Assembly: GCF_017744135.1 (NCBI RefSeq)
Contig: NZ_JAGHQU010000001.1
Span: forward strand, 62,001 to 126,000
Source: Endozoicomonas sp. G2_2
Lineage (GTDB): Bacteria > Pseudomonadota > Gammaproteobacteria > Nevskiales > Salinisphaeraceae
Direction: 5' to 3'
Length of the DNA: 64,000 bases
Shown here: piece by piece, positions 44,898 through 52,621 of the stretch
Numbering within the stretch: the stretch's first letter is position 1
Layout: every line of letters begins with the position of its first letter
Program-made: the position numbers and the translations under genes
Notes under the pieces: model-generated
The model's database searches: none
Told to the model about the DNA's origin: nothing
The model's input: the letters and a program-made list of their open reading frames with translations, nothing else

Positions 44898-45562
44898 ATC
44901 TTCTCATCGTCGAAGACGACGCGCGGGTTGCGCGCATACTTGAACGTGGGCTCGCTGCCGAAGGGTTCACTCCCACGCCGGTGCCCTGCGGCAGTGACGC
45001 GCTGGCGTATATCGAGCGTTTCGAATTCGACTTGATGCTTCTCGACGTGCGCCTGCCGGATATCGATGGCTTCACGCTGTGTCGGCGTATCCGCGCTGCC
45101 GGTCACGACATGCCGGTTCTGATGCTCACGGCGCGCGAGCAGGTCGACGATCGCGTGGCGGGGCTCAACGCCGGCGCCGACGATTATCTCACCAAGCCGT
45201 TTGCCTTCGAGGAGCTCATCGCGCGTATCAATGCGCTGAGTCGACGGGCGCGCGCTACGGCCGATACGCGATTGCGATTCGACGCGCTGTGTCTCGACCC
45301 GGGCACGCGCCAGGCGTGCCTCGCCGATGAGACGCTGGATCTCAGCGCGCGCGAGTTTGCGCTGCTGCAGTGCCTGATGCGCGATGCCCCGAACGTGCTC
45401 TCTCGCGCCCGCCTGCTCGAGCGGGTATGGGGGGCCGATGCCGAGGTCACGGAAAACACCATCGATGTGTACATCGGCTATCTGCGCCGCAAACTGCGTG
45501 GCGCCGCCGGTGGCCCGTATATCCAGACGGTGCGTGGGGCCGGGTATCGGCTTACGACTTAA
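44894..45562 (+). CDS. OmpR-family response regulator
   Basis: This 222-residue protein has a receiver domain with acidic residues D8/D9, phosphorylation site D51 (LLDVRLPD) and lysine in YLTKPF. A C-terminal winged helix follows (ENTIDVYIGYLRRKL, VRGAGYRL). It is coupled to the kinase gene by a 4-base overlap. Tandem TCAGGC motifs 11 bases apart lie just downstream, ahead of the calcium-type dehydrogenase gene, and may be its binding site. Confidence 0.94.
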   Translation: MNLLIVEDDARVARILERGLAAEGFTPTPVPCGSDALAYIERFEFDLMLLDVRLPDIDGFTLCRRIRAAGHDMPVLMLTAREQVDDRVAGLNAGADDYLTKPFAFEELIARINALSRRARATADTRLRFDALCLDPGTRQACLADETLDLSAREFALLQCLMRDAPNVLSRARLLERVWGADAEVTENTIDVYIGYLRRKLRGAAGGPYIQTVRGAGYRLTT

Positions 45563-45593
45563 GACTTAAGACGTAGACTTTCTGAGAAGACTC

Positions 45594-45610
45594 TCAGGCG
45601 CCTTTCAGGC
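45594..45610 (+). promoter_or_regulatory. Tandem TCAGGC direct repeats, possible OmpR-type site
   Basis: TCAGGC occurs at 45594 and again at 45605, one helical turn apart, as is usual for OmpR-family regulators. The site lies 108-124 bases ahead of the calcium-type PQQ dehydrogenase gene. The preceding bases contain a CTTAAGACTTAAGAC repeat that overlaps the end of the regulator gene. A strict sigma-54 promoter is absent here. Confidence 0.45.
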
Positions 45611-45717
45611 CGTTCTCATGGTCGACGGGCTAGCTTGGCCGTACGTCGCAACAGCGAAATCGAACAAGCGGCGTCGGGGCGCACAAAGCGCCGCGAAGCG
45701 AAACGAGGAGTCTATAC

Positions 45718-47598
45718 ATGTCTTTTGCCCATCTACTGGATCGACGGCGTGGCGCGGTCGGTGCCATCGCACTCGGCATGGCGATCGCCGCCTCGCCGGC
45801 CTATGCCAAGGAAGTGACCTGGGACGACATCGTCAACGATGCCGAAACCCCGGAAAACGTGCTCATGTACGGCTTCGGCCCCAAGGCGCAGCGCTTTTCG
45901 CCGATGGATCACATCAACGCCGACAACGTCGAGCGCCTGCGCCCGGCGTGGCAGTTCTCCTTTGGCGACGAGAAGCAGCGCGGCCAGGAAACCCAGCCGG
46001 TCGTGTTCGACGGCAAGATCTATCTCACCGCGTCGTATTCCCGCATGTTCGCGCTGGATTCGGCCACCGGCGAAAAAATCTGGGACTACAGCCACCGCCT
46101 GCCCGATGACATTCGCCCGTGTTGCGACGTGGTCAACCGCGGGCCCGCGATCTACGGCGACAAGCTGTTCTTCGGCACGCTCGACGCGAACCTCGTCGCG
46201 CTCAACAAGGACTCCGGCGAAGTGGTCTGGAACGAGAACTTCGACGACCACAAGGCGGGCTACACGATGACCGGCGCGCCGACCATCATCAAGGATCAGA
46301 AGACCGGCAAGATCATGCTCATCCACGGTAACTCGGGCGACGAGTTCGGTGCGCTGGGCAAGCTCTATGCCCGCAATCCGGATACCGGCGAAGAGCTGTG
46401 GATGCGCCCGTTGGTCGAGGGCCATGTCGGCCGCAAGGGCGGTGAGCAAAGCACCCCCACGGGCGACCCCGAGGCACCGTCCTGGCCGGATGGCGATTAC
46501 AACGATACCGGCAAGGCCGAGGCCTGGAGCCACGGCGGCGGGGCGCCCTGGCAGAGCGCGTCGTTCGACGTGAGCACCAACACCATCATCATCGGTGCGG
46601 GCAACCCGGCACCGTGGAACACCTGGGCGCGCACCGGTGAATCCGGCAATCCGCGCGATTACGAAAGCCTCTACACCTCCGGTCAGGCCTATGTGGAGCC
46701 GAGCACCGGTGAACTGGTGGGCTTCTACCAGCACACGCCGAATGACGCCTGGGATTTCTCGGGCAACAACGAGATCATCCTTTTCGACTTCGAGAAGGAC
46801 GGCAAGACGATGCAGGCGGGCGCCCACGCCGACCGCAACGGCTACTTCTTCCTGACCGACACGCAGAAGTTGGCCGAGCGTGGCGGCGAGATCAACAAGC
46901 CCACGGCGCTGCTCGCGGCCTATCCGTTCGTCGACAACATCACCTGGACCGACGGTTACAACCTCGAGACCGGCAAGCCCAACGAGGTTGAAGGCCAGCG
47001 CCCGCCGCAGATCAAGGAAGGCGAAGATCGCGGCGAATCCATTCAGGTGTCGCCCCCGTTCCTGGGGGGCAAGAACTGGAACCCGATGTCCTACAGCCCG
47101 GATACCGGCCTGTTCTATATCCCGGCCAACAACTGGACCGAGGATTACTGGACCGAGAACGTCCAGTACAAGAAGGGTGCGGCCTATCTCGGTCAGGGTT
47201 TTCGTATTCACAAGATGTACGACGACCACGTCGGCACCCTGCGGGCCATGGACCCGGCCACCGGCGAGATCGTCTGGAAACATAACGAGGAGCTGCCGCT
47301 CTGGGCCGGGACCATGGCCACCGCGGGCAACCTCGTGTTTACCGGCACCAGCGATGGCTACTTCAAGGCCTTCAATGCCGAAACCGGCGAAGAGCTCTGG
47401 CGCTACAACACCGGTTCCGGCGTGGTCGGGGTGCCGATCACCTGGGAGCAGGACGGCGAACAGTATGTGGGCATCGCGACCGGCTACGGCGGCGCCGTGC
47501 CGCTGTGGGGTGGCGACCTTGCCGATCTGACCAAGCCGGTCAGCCAGGGCGGTTCCTTCATCGCTTTCAAGATTCCGGACTGGGCCCAGGAAGGCTAG
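45718..47598 (+). CDS. pedE: PQQ-dependent alcohol dehydrogenase, calcium type (PedE/ExaA-like)
   Basis: This 626-residue periplasmic quinoprotein has a signal peptide (cleavage after AYA, near residue 30), the adjacent cysteines C135-C136, the GAGNPAPWN loop and the active-site segment TPNDAWDFSGNN. D346 is the catalytic base and S348 stands where lanthanide enzymes have a second aspartate, so calcium is expected. It is about 36 residues longer than the paralogue at 23199, mainly in mid-chain loops. It oxidises primary alcohols such as ethanol to aldehydes and feeds cytochrome c550. GAGGAG lies ahead of the ATG. Confidence 0.92.
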   Translation: MSFAHLLDRRRGAVGAIALGMAIAASPAYAKEVTWDDIVNDAETPENVLMYGFGPKAQRFSPMDHINADNVERLRPAWQFSFGDEKQRGQETQPVVFDGKIYLTASYSRMFALDSATGEKIWDYSHRLPDDIRPCCDVVNRGPAIYGDKLFFGTLDANLVALNKDSGEVVWNENFDDHKAGYTMTGAPTIIKDQKTGKIMLIHGNSGDEFGALGKLYARNPDTGEELWMRPLVEGHVGRKGGEQSTPTGDPEAPSWPDGDYNDTGKAEAWSHGGGAPWQSASFDVSTNTIIIGAGNPAPWNTWARTGESGNPRDYESLYTSGQAYVEPSTGELVGFYQHTPNDAWDFSGNNEIILFDFEKDGKTMQAGAHADRNGYFFLTDTQKLAERGGEINKPTALLAAYPFVDNITWTDGYNLETGKPNEVEGQRPPQIKEGEDRGESIQVSPPFLGGKNWNPMSYSPDTGLFYIPANNWTEDYWTENVQYKKGAAYLGQGFRIHKMYDDHVGTLRAMDPATGEIVWKHNEELPLWAGTMATAGNLVFTGTSDGYFKAFNAETGEELWRYNTGSGVVGVPITWEQDGEQYVGIATGYGGAVPLWGGDLADLTKPVSQGGSFIAFKIPDWAQEG

Positions 47599-47619
47599 CC
47601 CACCGGTGACGTGCACGGG

Positions 47620-47687
47620 TCCGGGGTCGCCGTTTTCTCCCATTGTCTCCTGCCTTGGACGATGGGTGGCCCCGGATCCGCTTTTTT
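47620..47687 (+). terminator. Terminator/attenuator after the calcium-type dehydrogenase gene
   Basis: TCCGGGGTCGCC pairs with GGTGGCCCCGGA (including G-U pairs) across a 33-base loop, and T6 follows shortly after. It ends 15 bases ahead of the next start codon, so expression of the following genes would depend on read-through. Confidence 0.65.
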
Positions 47688-47701
47688 GGAGGTTTTCACC
47701 C

Positions 47702-48304
47702 ATGCACAAGTCAACGGCCCTGGCCGCCGTACTCGTGCTGGTGGCCGGCGCGGCCCAGGCGGCCAACGATACGTCGTCATCGGACAGCGAGCAGGCGGAC
47801 ACGCAACCCCGCGTGATCAACGGTTGCACTATCGCCCCGAACACCAACTGCGAGGGCGCCGATCTGCGTCACGCCAATCTCGGTAACGCCGATCTGCACG
47901 GTGCCAACCTGCGCGGCGCAAAGCTCGCGCGAGCCGACATGCACCATGCGGATCTGCGCGGTGCCGATCTGTCCGGCGCCGACATGCAAGCAGCGCGATT
48001 GGTCGCCACGTTCCTGCAGGGCGCCACGCTCGAAGGCGCGGACCTGCGCGGCGCCGATCTGAACTTCGCGCGCCTGTCGGCCGCCAAGATGGCCAATGCG
48101 GATCTCACTGCCGCCAATCTGGAAATGGCCTGGATGAGCAAGACCCAGCTACCCAACGCCAAGCTCGTCAACGCCAATCTCCAGGAGGCCAAGCTCTCGT
48201 TGGCGAACCTGGAAAACGCCGACCTGACCGGCGCGCGCTATCCCTACGCCATCTTTCAGCACACCTACATGGAAGGCTGCAAGGCCTGTCCGTTCGATTG
48301 GTGA
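47702..48304 (+). CDS. Periplasmic pentapeptide-repeat protein
   Basis: This 200-residue protein has a signal peptide (about residues 1-20) and then about 25 pentapeptide repeats of the form A(D/N)Lxx, beginning near residue 50 (CEGADLRHANLGNADL) and running to about 180. They form a right-handed beta-helix. Two cysteine pairs (NGCTIAPNTNC and GCKAC) cap the ends. Similar genes occur next to PQQ ethanol dehydrogenase genes in Pseudomonas. Its role there is unknown; being exported, it is not a gyrase-protecting Qnr protein. Confidence 0.88.
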   Translation: MHKSTALAAVLVLVAGAAQAANDTSSSDSEQADTQPRVINGCTIAPNTNCEGADLRHANLGNADLHGANLRGAKLARADMHHADLRGADLSGADMQAARLVATFLQGATLEGADLRGADLNFARLSAAKMANADLTAANLEMAWMSKTQLPNAKLVNANLQEAKLSLANLENADLTGARYPYAIFQHTYMEGCKACPFDW

Positions 48305-48306
48305 GA

Positions 48307-48768
48307 ATGCGCCTGGCCGTATGCGCGCTGCTTGCGGTTGTGGCCGTGGCCGATGCGGCCCACGGCGCGCAGAGTGTACTCGGCGAAAAAGGCCTCGCTG
48401 CCCTGCGCGCCTGTGGTCTGCAGCGTGCCGACAGCGCCCGCCTGGCCTGTTACGACGCGGCCGCCGAGCGATACCTGAGTTTCGATTTCGCCGGGACCGG
48501 TCGCGAACGCACGCCGGCTTTCGACAGTGCGGCCGGGTTTCGCCTGGGCTTTCACAACGAGGACGTGATCTTCGTGATCTATGTCTTCGATGCCGACAGC
48601 GGCGAACTGGTGAAGTCCTACAGCGCGGGGCCGGGCGAAGGCGAGGTGGCCGTGCGACGTCACGGGCGTTTCTATATCGAGGTCAAGGCCACTGGCGCCT
48701 GGAAAATATGGATCCGTCCGCTGGCCGAGCCTGACACGCAAGCACAGCAAGGAAAAACAAAACCATGA
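48307..48768 (+). CDS. Exported protein of unknown function
   Basis: This 153-residue protein has a signal peptide (MRLAVCALLAVVAVADAAHG). The mature part has two cysteines (ACGLQRADSARLACYDAAAERY), a pattern that recalls the type VI associated YacA/TssB-like 'CYD' stretch of small envelope proteins, then a beta-rich domain. The ATG at 48307 was chosen; a GTG two codons upstream overlaps the preceding stop. Its last 4 bases overlap the cytochrome gene. No function is assigned. Confidence 0.72.
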   Translation: MRLAVCALLAVVAVADAAHGAQSVLGEKGLAALRACGLQRADSARLACYDAAAERYLSFDFAGTGRERTPAFDSAAGFRLGFHNEDVIFVIYVFDADSGELVKSYSAGPGEGEVAVRRHGRFYIEVKATGAWKIWIRPLAEPDTQAQQGKTKP

Positions 48769-49259
48769 TCGAATCCCACCGAATCCGTCCGCTTTCGTTG
48801 GCTCTGGGCATCGCCGTAATGGCCGCCGGCACGTTTTATGGCATGGCGCCGGTGTACGCGCACGGCGACGTCGCGCCGCAACCCGTGGACACCAAGGGTT
48901 TAAAGGACTTGCCGGACGGCGAATGGCGTTCCAGCAATCCCTATCGCGGCAACAAAGAAGCGATCGATATCGGTAGTTCGGCGTACAACGCCAACTGCGC
49001 GCGCTGTCACGGCCTGGAGGCACAGTCTGGCGGGATCGCACCGGATCTGCGCGAACTGGGCACGAACTACGACGACTATTTCATCGGTCGCGTGCGCAAG
49101 GGTGTGCATCGAAACGGCGTGACCTACATGCCCGCGTTCGAAGACACGCTCAGCCAGGAAGCCATGTGGGCTATTCTGTCCTATCTGGACAAGCGTCACT
49201 ACGAGCTCGAGGGCAAGAGCCTCGAGACGCTGTATTCCCAGGACAAAGGCGGACAATAA
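48765..49259 (+). CDS. pedF: Cytochrome c550 (PedF type), second copy
   Basis: This 164-residue protein is closely similar to the cytochrome at 25048: signal peptide ending YAHGD, a heme site CARCH and GVTYMPAF with the axial methionine. It differs in about a third of positions, so it is a paralogue and not a recent copy. Its placement four genes after the calcium-type dehydrogenase suggests that each dehydrogenase has its own acceptor. Confidence 0.92.
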   Translation: MIESHRIRPLSLALGIAVMAAGTFYGMAPVYAHGDVAPQPVDTKGLKDLPDGEWRSSNPYRGNKEAIDIGSSAYNANCARCHGLEAQSGGIAPDLRELGTNYDDYFIGRVRKGVHRNGVTYMPAFEDTLSQEAMWAILSYLDKRHYELEGKSLETLYSQDKGGQ

Positions 49260-49430
49260 GATAGACGACCGCCATAGCGCGGGGCTGCCAACCGCCTCGA
49301 GGTTTTCAGGGCCGACATGAGCCGCGCGCAGACGTTATGAGCTGTAGGCCGTTGTACCCGGGCCGATCATCGCCTGCCATGGGCCGTATAACAAGCCGAA
49401 TGGAGCGCACGGCAGGCGCATACCGCCCGT

Positions 49431-49455
49431 ACGGCGGCCCGACTCGGGCCGCCGT
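49431..49455. terminator. Convergent GC hairpin
   Basis: ACGGCGGCCC and GGGCCGCCGT enclose a 5-base loop between the convergent cytochrome and PepSY genes. No U-run is present. Confidence 0.6.
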
Positions 49456-49468
49456 TAGCGGGTGGAGA

Positions 49469-50023
49469 TCAGTTTGCAGCAGCCGTTTTTTCGTCCGGCT
49501 CCTGGCCGATCTGCCACTGCTCGACCGAGAGTTCGATGATCTCGCCGGACACCGCGTCGACCTCGACCTTGAACTCGGTGTCCTGGCCGTCCTGGGCCAG
49601 GTCGATCTCATAGCTCGGGGAGCCGTCGGATTCGATCTCGTACTCGACTTCGACCACGTCGCCGCCGAAACGGTCCTGCGCGGTCTTGATCGCGTCCGCC
49701 TCGCTGACCTTGGCGGTTCGGGCAAAGGCCTCGTCGTCGGCGGATTCGGCTTCGGTCTCGAGCTCGTAGATGTCGCCGGTCCGGGCGTTGCACATCAGCT
49801 CCCATTCCTTGTCGGAATCGTCGCGGATCTCGATCTCGTAGGTCGGCGCGCCGGCCGGGCTGACGCTCAGGTATTCGACCTTCACGATATCCCCCTGCCG
49901 GACGCTCTTCGCCGACTGCAGGCAGGTTTCAAGCGGTACGGTGCCGTGGGCCTGCCCGGCCAGCGCAACGGTGGCGACGAGGCTGACCGGCAATGCGGCA
50001 AGCAGGTAGATCGGTGAGCGCAT
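49469..50023 (-). CDS. Acidic periplasmic protein with two PepSY-like domains
   Basis: This 184-residue exported protein (signal about residues 1-23) has two PepSY-like units, about residues 40-88 and 104-165, each with the VxxVEYE...YEIEI/YEIDL and DAxSGEIIEL patterns. About 40 of some 160 mature residues are Asp or Glu. LanPepSY of Methylobacillus flagellatus is a periplasmic PepSY protein reported to bind lanthanides. The acidity, the export and the position next to a TonB receptor and PQQ dehydrogenases make a metal-binding role attractive. The ATG at 50023 has an AGGAGA site. A general PepSY envelope role cannot be excluded. Confidence 0.8.
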   Translation of the reverse strand: MRSPIYLLAALPVSLVATVALAGQAHGTVPLETCLQSAKSVRQGDIVKVEYLSVSPAGAPTYEIEIRDDSDKEWELMCNARTGDIYELETEAESADDEAFARTAKVSEADAIKTAQDRFGGDVVEVEYEIESDGSPSYEIDLAQDGQDTEFKVEVDAVSGEIIELSVEQWQIGQEPDEKTAAAN

Positions 50024-50062
50024 TATCGAGTCTCCTAGCAATGGATGTCGTCTCCAGCATGC

Positions 50063-50123
50063 AAAAAAAACAGGTGGCCGGCCAGCGAGAGTCAAGGGAG
50101 AGGTTTCGCTGACCGGTCACCTG
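50063..50123 (-). terminator. Rho-independent terminator of the TonB receptor gene
   Basis: Arms of 18 bases (CAGGTGGCCGGCCAGCGA against TCGCTGACCGGTCACCTG, two mismatches) are followed on the minus strand by eight U. It separates the receptor from the PepSY gene, which therefore needs its own promoter or read-through. Confidence 0.85.
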
Positions 50124-50159
50124 CGGAGGAGACTGACGAATTTCAAGTACAGCGGCGCG

Positions 50160-52505
50160 CTAGAGTTCCACGCGTATGCCGCCCCAGATGCCGCGCGGCG
50201 CGCCGGGGCCGATGAAGCGGCTGGCGTCCTCGTAGCGATCGCCTTCGAGCACTTCGTCGGCTTCGCCGTAGAGGCCGAAGGTCTCGTAGTCGGAATCGAG
50301 CAGGTTGTTCACCCGCACGAAGGTCGTGATCCGATCGGTGATCTTGAACGCCGCGTTGGCGTTGACGATGGCATAGCCGTCGATCTTTTCGCTGTCGGTG
50401 TTCGATTCGTCGCCGCGATAGATCTGGTCGCCGTTGCCGACCACGTCCATGCCGACGCGCAGACGGCTGGTGGGCGCCCAATCGATACCGACGTTGAACA
50501 GATGCTCCGGAATCAGCGGGATGCGATCACCCGATTCAACCTGCTGGGTCGGGTCGTCACCCGGGGCGGCGTCCTCGTCGGCCAGCGGGTGATTCGGCGA
50601 GTTGGTGATGAACGGATCGCGGAATTCGGCGTTGATATAGGTGTAGTTCGCCGACAGACGCCAGCGCTCGGCGAACGCCCAGTCGAGGCCCAGCTCCACG
50701 CCCTGGCGACGAGTGTCGCCAACGTTGTCGAAATATCCCTCGAAGCGCGATTCCGCGGAGATGAAGAGGATGTCGTCCTGGTTGTCGGAACGAAACACCG
50801 CGGCATGCCACCGCAGGTTGTCGTTGCCGCCGCGCAGGCCGAGTTCGTAGGTCGTGGTCACGACCTGCTCCAGGGGCGGATCGTCCACGAAGCCGTTGGG
50901 CAGCCGGCAGGGCTCGTCCGGGTTCGCGCAGGTCAGCTCGACCGGGGTCGGCGCCCGCGAGGACTGCGAAATGCTGCCGAAGGTGGTCAGGTTGTCCGTC
51001 ATCTGCCAGGTGAGGCCGCCGGCAAGATTCAGGCGCTTGAACTCGTGGTCGCCGGAGAGGCTGGTGTCGTCGTCATCGTCGTCGCCGAATTCCACCTCGG
51101 GCGAGGTGTCGTGCAGCGAGATAGCGGTACGGTTGTAGCGCCCGGCTAGCGTGCCTTCGAGCGTTTCGGTAATCGGCACACGCTGCAGAAAGAACAGGCT
51201 GGCGGTGCTGTTGTGGGCGGATACGCCGGTCAGCGATTCGCCGGAGACAATGCCGCTGCCGACCGTGCCGCGCTCGTCGGTGAGGCTGGCCAGTTCGGTC
51301 TGCTGGTAGAAGTCGCTGCTGGCGTAGTCGAGGCTGGTGCCCACGATCAGCTCGCCGCCGAGCACGCCCAGCTGGCGACCCTGGAGGTTGAGGCCGAAGC
51401 CGTTTTCCTTGGTTTCCGAGGTGTTTTCGGTGCCGCCAATCACATCGTCGCTGGCGAGCACCGGGTTGCCGTCGGCGTCGAAAACCACTTCCTCTTCGCC
51501 GCCGTCTTCGGCTTCTTCGCAAAGCAGGCCGGCGTTGCCGCCGTCTTCGCAGTCCTCGAATTCGGAGCCGTCACCGTTGAAAGTGTTGATCTCGTTGCGC
51601 CGGTAGTAGGCGCCCCAGGCGAGGGTGAAGTCGTCGCTGTAGTCGCGCGTGCCGCGCAGGTTGAACATCACCATTTCCGGGTTGGTTTCGTCCGGGTAGG
51701 TGAAGATCGAATCGCGGCCTTCGGCGCGGGCCAGTTCGGCCGGAATCGCGCCGTTGCCGCGCAGGCTGTTGTCGGCCGCGGTGATGGAGAAATCCAGCGT
51801 GCCGTTGTCGGTAATGGTGGAGAACTGGGTGAACAGCTGCGCCACATCGGAATCGGAGAAATCACGCCAGCCATCTTCGGACACGCCCTGGGCGGCGAAG
51901 TACCAGGCGTCGGTGCCGTTGTTGCCGCCGGCCTGGACATGGCCGCCGAAGCGGCCGAAGTCGCCGCCAAAGACCTCTGCCTCTGCGCCCTGGTAGGTGA
52001 AGCCGGTCTTGGTCTTGACCGACAGCGCGCCGCCGAGCGTGTTCTGGCCGAACAGCGGGTTGGAACCCGGAATGAGATCGATCGAGTCGATGGCCACCTG
52101 CGGGATCAGGTCCCAGTTGACCGTATCGCCGAACGGCTCGTTGATGCGCACGCCGTCCTGATAGATGGACAGCCCCTGCGGCAGGCCGAGCAGCGGTGAG
52201 GCGGTATAGCCGCGATAGTTGAGGTCCGGTTGGAACGGGTTATTGACCGCGTCGTTGACGTGGACGCTGCCCAGTTCCTGCTGCATGTACTGGTTGAGGT
52301 TGAGCGTCTCGGCGCGTTCCACCTCGTCGGAATCCGCATGCTGGACATTGGCCGGATAGCGATCGGCGTCGACCTCGCTGCCGGCAAACGGCGTCGCGCC
52401 GATGACGTCGATACCGCCGAGCTCGAGTGACTGGGCGTGGATGTTCGTGGCTGCCATGGTCGATGTTGCGCCGAGCGCCAGGCACAGCCCTTTTCTGAAG
52501 TGCAT
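50160..52505 (-). CDS. TonB-dependent outer-membrane receptor with acidic loops
   Basis: This 781-residue receptor has a signal peptide (about residues 1-25), a plug domain (about 45-160; IDLIPGSNPLFGQNTLGGALSVKTK) and a 22-strand-type barrel ending in GGIRVEL. No TonB-box was assigned with certainty. Two predicted extracellular loops are unusually acidic: residues about 313-345 (EEAEDGGEEE and neighbouring DGDGSEFEDCEDGG) and a run of six aspartates at about 474-479. Such loops suit hard cations, so import of a lanthanide chelate is a reasonable guess. Iron or other siderophore uptake is the alternative. Confidence 0.88.
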   Translation of the reverse strand: MHFRKGLCLALGATSTMAATNIHAQSLELGGIDVIGATPFAGSEVDADRYPANVQHADSDEVERAETLNLNQYMQQELGSVHVNDAVNNPFQPDLNYRGYTASPLLGLPQGLSIYQDGVRINEPFGDTVNWDLIPQVAIDSIDLIPGSNPLFGQNTLGGALSVKTKTGFTYQGAEAEVFGGDFGRFGGHVQAGGNNGTDAWYFAAQGVSEDGWRDFSDSDVAQLFTQFSTITDNGTLDFSITAADNSLRGNGAIPAELARAEGRDSIFTYPDETNPEMVMFNLRGTRDYSDDFTLAWGAYYRRNEINTFNGDGSEFEDCEDGGNAGLLCEEAEDGGEEEVVFDADGNPVLASDDVIGGTENTSETKENGFGLNLQGRQLGVLGGELIVGTSLDYASSDFYQQTELASLTDERGTVGSGIVSGESLTGVSAHNSTASLFFLQRVPITETLEGTLAGRYNRTAISLHDTSPEVEFGDDDDDDTSLSGDHEFKRLNLAGGLTWQMTDNLTTFGSISQSSRAPTPVELTCANPDEPCRLPNGFVDDPPLEQVVTTTYELGLRGGNDNLRWHAAVFRSDNQDDILFISAESRFEGYFDNVGDTRRQGVELGLDWAFAERWRLSANYTYINAEFRDPFITNSPNHPLADEDAAPGDDPTQQVESGDRIPLIPEHLFNVGIDWAPTSRLRVGMDVVGNGDQIYRGDESNTDSEKIDGYAIVNANAAFKITDRITTFVRVNNLLDSDYETFGLYGEADEVLEGDRYEDASRFIGPGAPRGIWGGIRVEL

Positions 52506-52621
52506 GTCTCCCCCTTGTTTTTATCTCGCACCACCGTCGAGTCTTGCCCGGCCTGCAGGCCGGCTCAATGGGAAATCTTCCCAATATTTCGAATCGCGTG
52601 GTCCGCTATGGCCGGTGTGCG

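Noticed and set aside
45556-45572. CTTAAGACTTAAGAC as a PmrA-type box
   Set aside because: The half-sites are only 7 bases apart instead of 11, and the sequence overlaps the stop codon of the regulator gene.
45630-45660. A sigma-54-like sequence ahead of the calcium-type dehydrogenase (TTGGCCGTACGTCGCAA)
   Set aside because: The spacing is GG-N9-GC, one base too short, and the -12 element is poor.
47702-48304. Pentapeptide-repeat protein as a Qnr-type quinolone resistance factor
   Set aside because: It has a signal peptide and terminal cysteine pairs and belongs to the alcohol dehydrogenase neighbourhood; Qnr proteins are cytoplasmic.
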